The notes beneath the pieces were generated by a model. The model was not told the origin of the DNA, did no database searches, and saw only the letters and a list, made by a program, of their open reading frames with translations. From NCBI GenBank assembly GCA_027051265.1, contig JALTZH010000157.1:1-12763 (forward strand): 12,763 nt of DNA, read 5' to 3'. The stretch is from an archaeon. GTDB lineage: Archaea > Hydrothermarchaeota > Hydrothermarchaeia > JALTZZ01 > JALUTC01. Positions 1 through 6,210 of this stretch are shown in pieces. A program made the position numbers and the translations under genes. Numbering within the stretch: position 1 is the first letter of the stretch; every line of letters begins with the position of its first letter.

Positions 1-195
1 ATATAAAGGCTTTAATTATAAATTATAACTCTTTAAGATTTTTATCATGTTTTTATATATTCTTAATTAGAATAAAAATTCTTTTAAATTTTTCAATATT
101 TTTATTATATATTTCAAAAAGATTTATTCTGAATTTTTTATTTATAGGATTTTACAAAACATCACTAAGAAAGTCTAGTTTTTAAAAGCAGGGAT

Positions 196-239
196 GAATT
201 AATGAAAATTTGCGATAAGTCTTTATCGTAGTGAAATTC
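196..239 (+). ncRNA. Candidate structured RNA hairpin with a kink-turn-like internal loop
   Basis: CGATAA (213-218) pairs perfectly with TTATCG (223-228) around the loop GTCT. Pairs at 210-212 with 229-231 (two G-T, one T-A) extend the stem. A second outer stem, GAATT (196-200) with AATTC (235-239), closes the structure. Between the stems lies an asymmetric loop, AATGAAAAT on the left and TGA on the right. It offers a three-base bulge followed by GA opposite GA, as in kink-turns bound by archaeal L7Ae, but there are extra bases, so the match is imperfect. Box C (RUGAUGA) and box D (CUGA) are only degenerate here. The strand and the existence of a transcript are inferred; a chance palindrome in AT-rich DNA is the alternative. 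Confidence 0.25.
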
Positions 240-384
240 TTAAATATCATTAAATATAGGTTTAAATATAGTTCTTTATTAATATAAATTTTATTTTTAA
301 GTAACTTTAACCTCCATATACTGTAATAGAAGAGTAAAAGAGTAATAATAACTGAATATTATTCTTATAGAAATCTCAATTTAT

Positions 385-398
385 GAAAGTATAAAAAA
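385..398 (+). promoter_or_regulatory. Probable TATA/BRE promoter of the trpG-like gene
   Basis: A TATA element, TATAAAAAA (390-398), is preceded by a purine-rich GAAAG (385-389) that could serve as the BRE. Archaeal start sites lie about 25 bp beyond the TATA centre, which predicts initiation near 419-421. The leader would be only 15-20 nt, and no Shine-Dalgarno is visible before the gene. A second TATA-like string at 424-430 lies too close to the start codon to drive a full-length transcript. Confidence 0.45.
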
Positions 399-434
399 CA
401 CAAGTTAAAACAAATTTAGTTATCTATAAATATT

Positions 435-1016
435 ATGATTATGAAAGTTTTAATTATAGATAATTATGATTCGTTCGTATATAACATTTATCAATACGTT
501 GGTGAACTTGTTTCATCGGTTATCGTAAGGAGAAACGATATTCAAACGAAGGATGTAAAAAGAATATGCCCTGACAAAATAATTATAAGTCCAGGACCAA
601 GTGTTCCACAAAATGCTGGAAATACTATTGAAATAATAAAAACGTTCTATGAGGAAATTCCAATTCTAGGCATATGTCTTGGACATCAAGCTATAGGTGT
701 AGCATTTGGATGTAAAATTAGAAAGGCGAGAAAGATAATGCATGGAAAAGTCAGCAACATATATCATAAAGGGAAAGGTATTTTGAAAGGAATTCAGAAT
801 CCATTTATTGCTACTAGATATCATTCCTTAGTTATAGATGATAAAGATTTCAACAACGATGCCTTAGAGATTGTTGCATATAGTATGGATGATAACGAAA
901 TAATGGCAGTTCAACACAGAAAATATCCTGTTTTTGGAGTTCAGTTTCATCCAGAATCTATATTAACAATGGTTGGAAAAGAGATACTAAAAAATTTCTT
1001 ATTTGATAGATATTAA
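435..1016 (+). CDS. Class I glutamine amidotransferase, anthranilate/aminodeoxychorismate synthase component II type
   Basis: This protein hydrolyses glutamine and passes ammonia to a chorismate-using partner (TrpE or PabB), forming anthranilate for tryptophan or aminodeoxychorismate. The full-length 193-residue product shows the family hallmarks: an N-terminal IIDNYDSF block, the SPGP motif near residues 52-55, the nucleophile elbow GICLGHQ with Cys81, and the His172-Pro-Glu174 dyad in GVQFHPES. It is a stand-alone amidotransferase with no synthase domain. No trpE, pabB or other tryptophan gene is adjacent in the window, so TrpG and PabA cannot be separated by context and no symbol is given. 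The first ATG is at 435, but the in-frame ATG at 441 ([12 protein letters not shown]) fits the usual family start equally well. A T-rich stretch follows the stop. Confidence 0.88.
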   Translation: MIMKVLIIDNYDSFVYNIYQYVGELVSSVIVRRNDIQTKDVKRICPDKIIISPGPSVPQNAGNTIEIIKTFYEEIPILGICLGHQAIGVAFGCKIRKARKIMHGKVSNIYHKGKGILKGIQNPFIATRYHSLVIDDKDFNNDALEIVAYSMDDNEIMAVQHRKYPVFGVQFHPESILTMVGKEILKNFLFDRY

Positions 1017-1053
1017 ATAAAATATATTTAATTAAAAATTTTTAAAACCATTT

Positions 1054-1079
1054 TGATATTTTTTTAATATTTTTTATTG
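1054..1079 (+). terminator. T-rich terminator-like stretch after the trpG-like gene
   Basis: Two runs of six to seven T within about 25 bp downstream of the stop resemble archaeal intrinsic terminators, which need U-rich tracts rather than a stable hairpin. The call rests on composition and position only, in a generally AT-rich background. Confidence 0.35.
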
Positions 1080-1087
1080 AAGGAAAA

Positions 1088-1136
1088 ATTTTAAACGAAT
1101 AGATTACAATCACATTGATCATTCACAAGAGGTGAT
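1088..1136 (+). promoter_or_regulatory. Promoter and ribosome binding site of inositol-1-phosphate synthase
   Basis: A TATA-like ATTTTAAA (1088-1095), preceded by a purine-rich AAGGAAAA, predicts a start near 1117. GAGGTGAT (1129-1136) is a strong archaeal Shine-Dalgarno complementary to the 16S rRNA 3' end, four bases before ATG 1141. The Shine-Dalgarno contains the GTG at 1132 that would otherwise be an in-frame start. This argues that 1141 is the real start codon. Confidence 0.6.
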
Positions 1137-1140
1137 ATAT

Positions 1141-2322
1141 ATGAAGATATGGCTTATTGGAGCCTATGGTATTGTTTCAACAACCGCAATGGTTGGTATG
1201 AAAGCAATTGAAAAAGGAATTTCAAGTAAAATAGGATTGGTATCAGAATTGCCACAGTTTAAAGATTTAAATAAATATGTACCACTGAAAGCTGAATTCG
1301 GTGGTCATGAAATAAGATTACAGTTCAAAAATGCTTACGAAGCAGCATTGGATAATTGGAAACAAAACAGACATTTCGATTACTATTATCTTGAAGCAAC
1401 AAAAGATGAGTTGGAAAATATCGTAGCAAAAAAAGGAACAGCTTTAAACTGTGGACGGGGTGTTAAAGAACTTGGTGATATAACAGTTCTAGAAAACGAT
1501 GGATTAACATTAAGAGAGATTGCAGATAGATTGATCGAAGATATAAAGGAATTTGCTGATGATGAAACTGTTGTCATTAACGTAGCTTCAACAGAACCTC
1601 CAGTACCATATAATCCCGAATATCATTCTACAATAGAAGGCTTTGAAAGAATGTTGGATGAAAATAAACTGGAATATTGTTCAGCTAGTATGTTGTATGC
1701 TTATGCAGCAATTAAACTTGGATTACCGTATGCAAATTTCACACCAAGCACAGGTTCAAGTATACCAGCGTTAAAGGAACTAGCTATTAGGAATCGAGTT
1801 CCTCATGCAGGAAACGATGGAAAAACAGGAGAGACTCTTGTGAAAACAACTCTTGCACCAATGTTTACATATAGAAATTTGAGAATACTTGGATGGATGT
1901 CCTACAATATTCTTGGAGATTTGGATGGTAAAGTTTTAGCATGTGAAGAGAATAAGAAGAGCAAAGTAATTTCAAAGGATAAAGTTTTAGAGAAGCTAAT
2001 GGGATACTCTCCTTATACTATAACGGATATAAACTTTTTCCCAAGCCTCGTCGATAACAAAATAGCCTTTGACTTCATACACTTCGAAGGATTTCTTGGA
2101 ACAAGAATGAAATTCTACTTTGTTTGGGATGGAATAGATGCAATAGTTGCTGCTCCTTTAATAATAGATTTAGCGAGATTCCTATTACTTGCAAAGAAGA
2201 AACAGAAATACGGAGTTATAAAAGAACTCGGTTTCTTCTTCAAGAGCCCTATGGAATCAGATAACGTAAACACGCATAAACAGTTCGAAGAACTGATAAA
2301 GTGGTATAACACGTTGATTTAA
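1141..2322 (+). CDS. myo-Inositol-1-phosphate synthase (archaeal type)
   Basis: The enzyme converts glucose-6-phosphate to L-myo-inositol-1-phosphate by an NAD-dependent oxidation, aldol cyclisation and reduction. In archaea the product feeds inositol phospholipids and, in hyperthermophiles, the solute di-myo-inositol phosphate. The 393-residue product has the N-terminal dinucleotide-binding stretch MKIWLIGAYG and the core motifs NDGKTGET (225-232) and SYNILGD (254-260). Lysines at 275, 279, 307 and 368 and aspartates at 226 and 333 sit one position after the catalytic residues I recall for the Archaeoglobus fulgidus enzyme (Lys274, 278, 306, 367). The length is also within one residue of that enzyme. 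A GTG at 1132 would add three residues but lies inside the Shine-Dalgarno, so ATG 1141 is chosen. The gene looks monocistronic: it has its own promoter and a T-rich tract after the stop. It is assigned with high confidence. Confidence 0.95.
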   Translation: MKIWLIGAYGIVSTTAMVGMKAIEKGISSKIGLVSELPQFKDLNKYVPLKAEFGGHEIRLQFKNAYEAALDNWKQNRHFDYYYLEATKDELENIVAKKGTALNCGRGVKELGDITVLENDGLTLREIADRLIEDIKEFADDETVVINVASTEPPVPYNPEYHSTIEGFERMLDENKLEYCSASMLYAYAAIKLGLPYANFTPSTGSSIPALKELAIRNRVPHAGNDGKTGETLVKTTLAPMFTYRNLRILGWMSYNILGDLDGKVLACEENKKSKVISKDKVLEKLMGYSPYTITDINFFPSLVDNKIAFDFIHFEGFLGTRMKFYFVWDGIDAIVAAPLIIDLARFLLLAKKKQKYGVIKELGFFFKSPMESDNVNTHKQFEELIKWYNTLI

Positions 2323-2345
2323 TTTTTTATTTTTATTCTTCTTTA
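2321..2345 (+). terminator. T-rich terminator-like stretch after inositol-1-phosphate synthase
   Basis: Several T runs of three to six follow the stop at once, with only scattered A, C and G. This fits U-rich archaeal termination and separates the gene from the feoB promoter just downstream. No strong hairpin precedes the runs. Confidence 0.4.
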
Positions 2346-2348
2346 AAA

Positions 2349-2374
2349 TTAGGGTTTCATTTTTATAAACCTAA
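2349..2374 (+). promoter_or_regulatory. feoB promoter with a TATA box bracketed by a DtxR-box-like inverted repeat
   Basis: The TATA box TTTATAAA (2362-2369) is centred about 26 bp before ATG 2391, predicting a leaderless mRNA starting at or next to the start codon. An imperfect inverted repeat encloses it: TTAGGGTTT (2349-2357) against AAACCTAA (2367-2374), perfect apart from one extra G in the left arm. The TTAGG and CCTAA half-sites equal the outer halves of the bacterial DtxR/IdeR box, but here 16 bp separate them instead of 9. A repressor bound here would block TBP. The natural candidate is the DtxR-like regulator encoded two genes into the same run. The palindrome is seen directly; the regulation is inferred. 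Confidence 0.5.
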
Positions 2375-2390
2375 AATACTCTTGCTTATT

Positions 2391-4340
2391 ATGCATCATG
2401 AACATCATAAATGTATAATTGAAACAGGAAAAATAAATATCGTATTGGTAGGTAATCCAAACGTAGGTAAATCTGCGATATTTAATCAAGTTTCTGTTAA
2501 AAAAGCAACCGTATCAAATTATCCTGGAACAACTGTTGAAATATTTTCTTCTAGAATAAAAACGTTTGAGAATAGTGTTATAATAGATACGCCTGGAGTA
2601 TATAATCTATTTAAGGTTGGTAGTGAAGATGAAAAAGTAACTAGAGAATTCTTACTCAAGTATGATGTGGATAGAATAGTTTTAGTTATTGATTCGAAAA
2701 ATTTAGAAAGAGGTATTTATTTGTTGCTACAATTACTTGAACTAGAAGTGCCGATCGTTGTATCGTTAAACATGTTTGATGAAGCTTCAAGAAGAGGTAT
2801 AGATATCGATGAAAAAAAATTGGAAGAAATTTTTGGGATAAAATTCATTAAAACCATTGCAACGGAAGGCTATGGGTTGAAAAGTTTGATTGATACGATA
2901 ATGAAGATCAAGGATACGAGTAAAAGGTTCATGATAAAATATCCAGAAGAATTTGAAACCAAAATTAAAGAAGTAGAAGAATTGTTGGTTGGATTTAAAC
3001 ATAGAAGATTTTTGGCAATATGTTGCTTGTTGGATTTTGAGAATATTAAGAATATTTTGGAAGAAAAATTAGACAGTAACAAAATTAAAAAGATAGAGGA
3101 ATTATCAAAGGGTAAAGATTACGATATAATCGTTTATAATACTTTAAGGAAAAACGTTAACAGAATATTAAAACAAGTTGTGAAGAAAAGAAAGATTGAA
3201 CATAAAAGTTTATCTGAGAAAATAGACAGCTATTTGTTACATCCTGTATATATTATACCAACAATATTTTTAACATTACTTTTTCTTTACTATTTTGTTG
3301 GAGTTTTTGGAGCAGGAATTTTGGTTGATTTTTTAGAAGAAGATATTTTTGGAGAAAAAATAAACCCATATGTTACAGAGCTCTTTAAAAAATATATAGG
3401 AAATAACATCATAACAGATTTATTTGTTGGAGAATATGGAATAATAACTTTTGCACTAACATATGCGTTTTCGATAATTCTTCCCGTCGTTACAACGTTC
3501 TTCATAGCTTTCAGCATATTAGAAGATTCCGGATATTTGCCACGTTTGGTTAGTTATCTTCATATTCTTTTCAAAAAGATAGGGTTAAGTGGAAAAGCAA
3601 TAATTCCAACAGCGTTAGGATTCGGATGCGTTACAATGGCAACGATAACTACAAGAACTCTTAGTACAAAAAAAGAAAGAAAAATTCTAACATTCTTACT
3701 AGCATTAACAATACCTTGCTCAGCTCAACAAGCTGTTATACTTGCTTTAATTATCGGTTTAGGTTTTAAAGTACTGGTTGGTTGGATGTTAACGATAATC
3801 CTCGTATATTCATTTTTCGGATATGTTCTTAGTAAACTTATAAGAACAGAAGAGCGTTCTTATTTCATTTACGACTTACCACCACTGAGATTGCCTCTTA
3901 TTTCGAACGTTTTACTTAAAACATACCTAAGACTTAAATGGTATATAACTGAGGTTGTACCTCTCTATATTCTTGCTTCGATTATTTTGGTATTGTTTGA
4001 TAAAGTAGGAGTGTTAAACGTTTTATATGAGATTTTATCACCAATAGTTGTTGGATGGCTGAATTTACCAAAAGAAGCAGCTTTAGCTTTTATTCTTGGT
4101 TTCTTACGAAGAGATTACGGAGCGGCAGGATTTTTTGCATTGAATGAGAAAGGATTATTAACTGAGGAACAATTGATTGTAAGTGTTGTAACGATAACGT
4201 TATTCGTACCTTGTATTGCAAACTTCTTAATGATAATTAAAGAAAGAGGAAAACTATTCGGTATTGTTGCTTTTCTATCAATAATAACGATAGCATTTAT
4301 AATAGGTGGAATTGTGAATTTGATTTTAAAGGTGATTTAA
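2391..4340 (+). CDS. feoB: Ferrous iron transporter FeoB
   Basis: A membrane Fe2+ importer with an N-terminal GTPase domain. Residues 21-28 are the G1 P-loop GNPNVGKS, followed by YPGTT (G2), DTPG at 66-69 (G3) and NMFD at 127-130 (G4). A helical spacer of about 110 residues leads into a membrane domain from about residue 283, with the FeoB signature LEDSGYLPR near 377-385, a gate segment GFGCVTMATITTRTL from 410, and RRDYGAAG plus FVPCIANF towards the C-terminus. The length (649) is normal. The gate lacks the GFGCNVP form of enterobacterial FeoB and carries the GFGCVTMA variant. ATG 2391 is chosen over TTG 2382 because the TATA box places initiation there. The N-terminus then reads MHHEHHKC, a possible metal-binding tail. 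It heads a tight iron gene run; the next start lies 1 bp after its stop. Confidence 0.95.
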   Translation: MHHEHHKCIIETGKINIVLVGNPNVGKSAIFNQVSVKKATVSNYPGTTVEIFSSRIKTFENSVIIDTPGVYNLFKVGSEDEKVTREFLLKYDVDRIVLVIDSKNLERGIYLLLQLLELEVPIVVSLNMFDEASRRGIDIDEKKLEEIFGIKFIKTIATEGYGLKSLIDTIMKIKDTSKRFMIKYPEEFETKIKEVEELLVGFKHRRFLAICCLLDFENIKNILEEKLDSNKIKKIEELSKGKDYDIIVYNTLRKNVNRILKQVVKKRKIEHKSLSEKIDSYLLHPVYIIPTIFLTLLFLYYFVGVFGAGILVDFLEEDIFGEKINPYVTELFKKYIGNNIITDLFVGEYGIITFALTYAFSIILPVVTTFFIAFSILEDSGYLPRLVSYLHILFKKIGLSGKAIIPTALGFGCVTMATITTRTLSTKKERKILTFLLALTIPCSAQQAVILALIIGLGFKVLVGWMLTIILVYSFFGYVLSKLIRTEERSYFIYDLPPLRLPLISNVLLKTYLRLKWYITEVVPLYILASIILVLFDKVGVLNVLYEILSPIVVGWLNLPKEAALAFILGFLRRDYGAAGFFALNEKGLLTEEQLIVSVVTITLFVPCIANFLMIIKERGKLFGIVAFLSIITIAFIIGGIVNLILKVI

Positions 4341-4341
4341 T

Positions 4342-4974
4342 ATGGAAGTGATTGAAGAAGCTTTAGAATACGTTTGGATTTTGGAAGAAGATAATAAAAA
4401 CGAGATTGATGAATTTCTAAAGAATTTTGACAAAAAGCTACTTAACGATTTGATAAAAAACGAATATATAGTAGTAAAAGATAATAAACTAGAATTGACT
4501 GAAAAAGGAAGAGAAATAGCTAAGAATATTGTAAGAAGACATAGATTGGCAGAATTTTTACTCTATAACGTATTTGAAATAGAAGAGGAATCTTATGAAG
4601 AATTTGCATGTAAATTTGAACATATCGTTGATGAGGAAATAACAGATAAAATATGTACGTTTTTAGGACATCCTTTATACTGCCCACATGGTAGAAAAAT
4701 TCCTAGAGGGAAATGCTGTATAGAGAAAAAGAAAGAGATAGAATCGATAATAAAACCTTTAATAGAATTAAAACCAGGAGAAAAAGCTGAGATTGTTTAT
4801 TTTGTAACAGAGAGTAAACGTTTAACGGATTCGTTGATAAGTCATGGTCTCTCACCTAAAAAGAAAATAATACTTAAACAAATATATCCTACGGTTATAA
4901 TTCAAATCGACGAATCGATTATAAGTTTTGATAGAGAAATAGCGAAAAGAATTTATGTTAAAGAATTAGATTAA
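4342..4974 (+). CDS. DtxR-like metal-dependent regulator fused to a FeoA domain
   Basis: A 210-residue two-part protein. Residues 1-65 form a short winged-helix-like segment ending in LELTEKGREIA. Residues 66-128 are the DtxR metal-binding and dimerisation region: His67 and Glu71 in RHRLAE, then Cys90, Glu93 and His94 in EFACKFEH, and His116 in CPHGRKIP, which correspond to DtxR ligands. Residues about 140-208 are a FeoA-like SH3 domain (PGEKAEIVYF onward). Cys105, Cys114, Cys125 and Cys126 cluster nearby and could add a metal site. The helix-turn-helix is several residues shorter than in DtxR, so DNA recognition may differ. A Shine-Dalgarno, AAGGTGAT, lies inside the end of feoB just before ATG 4342. 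No separate feoA is present, so this protein probably both modulates FeoB and senses iron. The domain call is firm; the repressor role is inferred. Confidence 0.85.
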   Translation: MEVIEEALEYVWILEEDNKNEIDEFLKNFDKKLLNDLIKNEYIVVKDNKLELTEKGREIAKNIVRRHRLAEFLLYNVFEIEEESYEEFACKFEHIVDEEITDKICTFLGHPLYCPHGRKIPRGKCCIEKKKEIESIIKPLIELKPGEKAEIVYFVTESKRLTDSLISHGLSPKKKIILKQIYPTVIIQIDESIISFDREIAKRIYVKELD

Positions 4975-4980
4975 TTAATT

Positions 4981-5268
4981 ATGATTTCGAAGATACCTTT
5001 CGATATAAAATTATTAAAGAAGGAAAATATTGATAAGGAAATTTTAAGAATTGGAATAATAGCCGAGCTGGATGCAATAAACCTATATGAACAATTGGCT
5101 GACATGACCTCAGACGAAAGATTGAAGAAGATTCTTCTAGATATTGCAAAAGAAGAAAAAACACATGTTGGAGAATTTCTAGCTCTATTGCTTGAATTGG
5201 ATCGTGAACAGAAAGACGAGTTAGAGAAAGGAAAAGAGGAGGTTGAAGAAAAGCTTAAAAAAGCATGA
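4981..5268 (+). CDS. Stand-alone encapsulin-cargo-type ferritin-like protein
   Basis: A 95-residue, all-helical, highly charged protein with two main helices, as in encapsulated ferritins, which assemble as rings of dimers and oxidise Fe2+. The pattern IIAELDAINLYEQ gives Glu29, Tyr36 and Glu37; AKEEKTHVGEF gives Glu58, Glu59 and His62. Glu29, Tyr36, Glu59 and His62 align by eye with Glu32, Tyr39, Glu62 and His65 of the Rhodospirillum rubrum EncFtn ferroxidase centre. The sequence also strongly resembles the ferritin-like N-terminal domain of the Pyrococcus furiosus encapsulin as I remember it, but here the protein stops after a charged coiled tail (EEVEEKLKKA). No shell domain or obvious cargo-loading peptide follows. 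It lies 6 bp after the DtxR-FeoA gene and has no clear Shine-Dalgarno, so coupled translation is likely. A small rubrerythrin-like protein is the alternative. Confidence 0.8.
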   Translation: MISKIPFDIKLLKKENIDKEILRIGIIAELDAINLYEQLADMTSDERLKKILLDIAKEEKTHVGEFLALLLELDREQKDELEKGKEEVEEKLKKA

Positions 5269-6200
5269 GAATAAGAACACCATCACGAATTCATATAACG
5301 TTAATTGATTTAAACGGCTCGTTAGGTAGAGTTGATGGTGGAGTAGGTATAGCTCTTGAAAAACCATACTTCGAATTAGAATTTGTAGAGAACGATAAAA
5401 TAGAAGTCGAGGGTTGTTATTCAGAAGAAATAAAAATAATTGCGGAAAAGGTTATAAACGAATTGAAGCTTGATGTTAAAGCAAGAATAAGGGTTTTAAA
5501 TCATTACGAAAGGCATATCGGTCTTGGATCTACAACACAACTATATTTAGCAATAGCAAAAGGAATTACGTTGTTGAACAACATAAATTTAAACGTTTAT
5601 GAACTTGCAAAAATTGTAAATAGAGGTGGAACTTCAGGTATAGGAATTAATGCATTTGAGCATGGTGGTTTCATAATAGATGCTGGTCATGGAATAAGAG
5701 ATAAACCGGACTTTTTACCATCGGATTTTTCAAGATCAAAACCTGCAAAAATGTTGTTTAGATATGATTTTCCATGGGATCTAATCTTAGTTATACCGAA
5801 AGATAAGAAGAGAATATATGGAGGAAAGGAGTTGATGATATTTAAGGAATATTGTCCAATAAGTGAAGATGAGGTTGAAAGGTTATGTAGAGTTATACTG
5901 ATGAAACTAATTCCTGCAGTTGTTGAAGAAGATATTGAAGAATTCGGATCAGCTATAAACTTAATTCAAAGACTCGGCTTTAAACGAATAGAAATATCAT
6001 TACAGAACGATTCCGTTAAAGAATTACTTAAAATCTGTCAACTCTATTCCTATGGTGCTGGATTAAGTTCATTTGGTCCTGTTATTTATTGTATTGCCGA
6101 AAAAAGAATTCTTCTTGAAAGATTAAGAGAAGAGAAAGATAGAATCGAAAAAATAATTTTAACGAAACCAAATAATTCAGGATATAAGGTATTGTATTAG
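5265..6200 (+). CDS. Beta-ribofuranosylaminobenzene 5'-phosphate synthase (beta-RFAP synthase)
   Basis: This enzyme joins an aryl acid (p-hydroxybenzoate or p-aminobenzoate) to PRPP with release of CO2 and pyrophosphate, the committed step in the arylribitol part of methanopterin. The 311-residue product begins with the family start MRIRTPSRIHITLIDLNG, followed by a glycine-rich GRVDGGVGIAL. The GHMP-kinase-like motif HIGLGSTTQLYLAIAKG lies at 84-100, NRGGTSGIGINAFEHGGF at about 119-136, and a late YSYGAGLSSFGP motif near the C-terminus. The length is slightly short but complete. Its ATG overlaps the stop of the ferritin-like gene (ATGA, 5265-5268), indicating coupled translation with the iron run. 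Its place there has no obvious metabolic reason. Its stop is 10 bp from the stop of the convergent gene. Confidence 0.9.
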   Translation: MRIRTPSRIHITLIDLNGSLGRVDGGVGIALEKPYFELEFVENDKIEVEGCYSEEIKIIAEKVINELKLDVKARIRVLNHYERHIGLGSTTQLYLAIAKGITLLNNINLNVYELAKIVNRGGTSGIGINAFEHGGFIIDAGHGIRDKPDFLPSDFSRSKPAKMLFRYDFPWDLILVIPKDKKRIYGGKELMIFKEYCPISEDEVERLCRVILMKLIPAVVEEDIEEFGSAINLIQRLGFKRIEISLQNDSVKELLKICQLYSYGAGLSSFGPVIYCIAEKRILLERLREEKDRIEKIILTKPNNSGYKVLY

Positions 6201-6210
6201 TTATTTTAAA

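Larger units (their letters stand above)
1..434. other. Gene-free AT-rich region upstream of the trpG-like gene
   Basis: No open frame of useful length and no recognisable tRNA or rRNA is visible on either strand. The stretch is extremely AT-rich, with long T and A runs. It contains one local hairpin (about 196-239) and a promoter-like TATA element just before the downstream gene, both listed separately. The only CpG dinucleotides in the whole stretch are the two inside the hairpin stem. The left edge of the window cuts the region, so its true length and its upstream neighbour are unknown. Confidence 0.6.

Noticed and set aside
150-200. Box C/D guide RNA on either strand of the left end (TAGTGATGTT on the minus strand, GGATGAA on the plus strand)
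   Set aside because: No properly spaced box D or second box pair follows, so a standard C/D sRNA cannot be supported.
203-232. Nine-codon open frame with ATG inside the left-end hairpin
   Set aside because: It is very short, has no ribosome binding site and coincides with the hairpin; chance is the simplest explanation.
231-241. GTGAAATTCTT resembling a conserved small-subunit rRNA segment
   Set aside because: Only about 11 bases match, with no flanking rRNA similarity; not a gene fragment that can be supported.
308-318. Anti-Shine-Dalgarno-like CCTCC, possible 16S rRNA 3' end or minus-strand ribosome site
   Set aside because: No rRNA helix sequence surrounds it and no start codon follows on the minus strand.
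1132-1140. GTG at 1132 as start of inositol-1-phosphate synthase
   Set aside because: This GTG is part of the Shine-Dalgarno GAGGTGAT; ATG 1141 has ideal spacing and matches the family N-terminus.
2382-2390. TTG at 2382 as start of feoB
   Set aside because: The TATA box at 2362-2369 places transcription initiation at about 2391, so the TTG would lie upstream of the mRNA.
2787-3517. Long open frames antisense to feoB
   Set aside because: These are low-complexity translations opposite a clear gene, without conserved motifs or start signals; similar antisense frames elsewhere were dropped for the same reason.
5236-5245. GAGGAGGTTG as Shine-Dalgarno for beta-RFAP synthase
   Set aside because: It lies about 20 bases before ATG 5265, too far; it encodes glutamates in the ferritin-like protein, and the ATGA overlap explains translation better.
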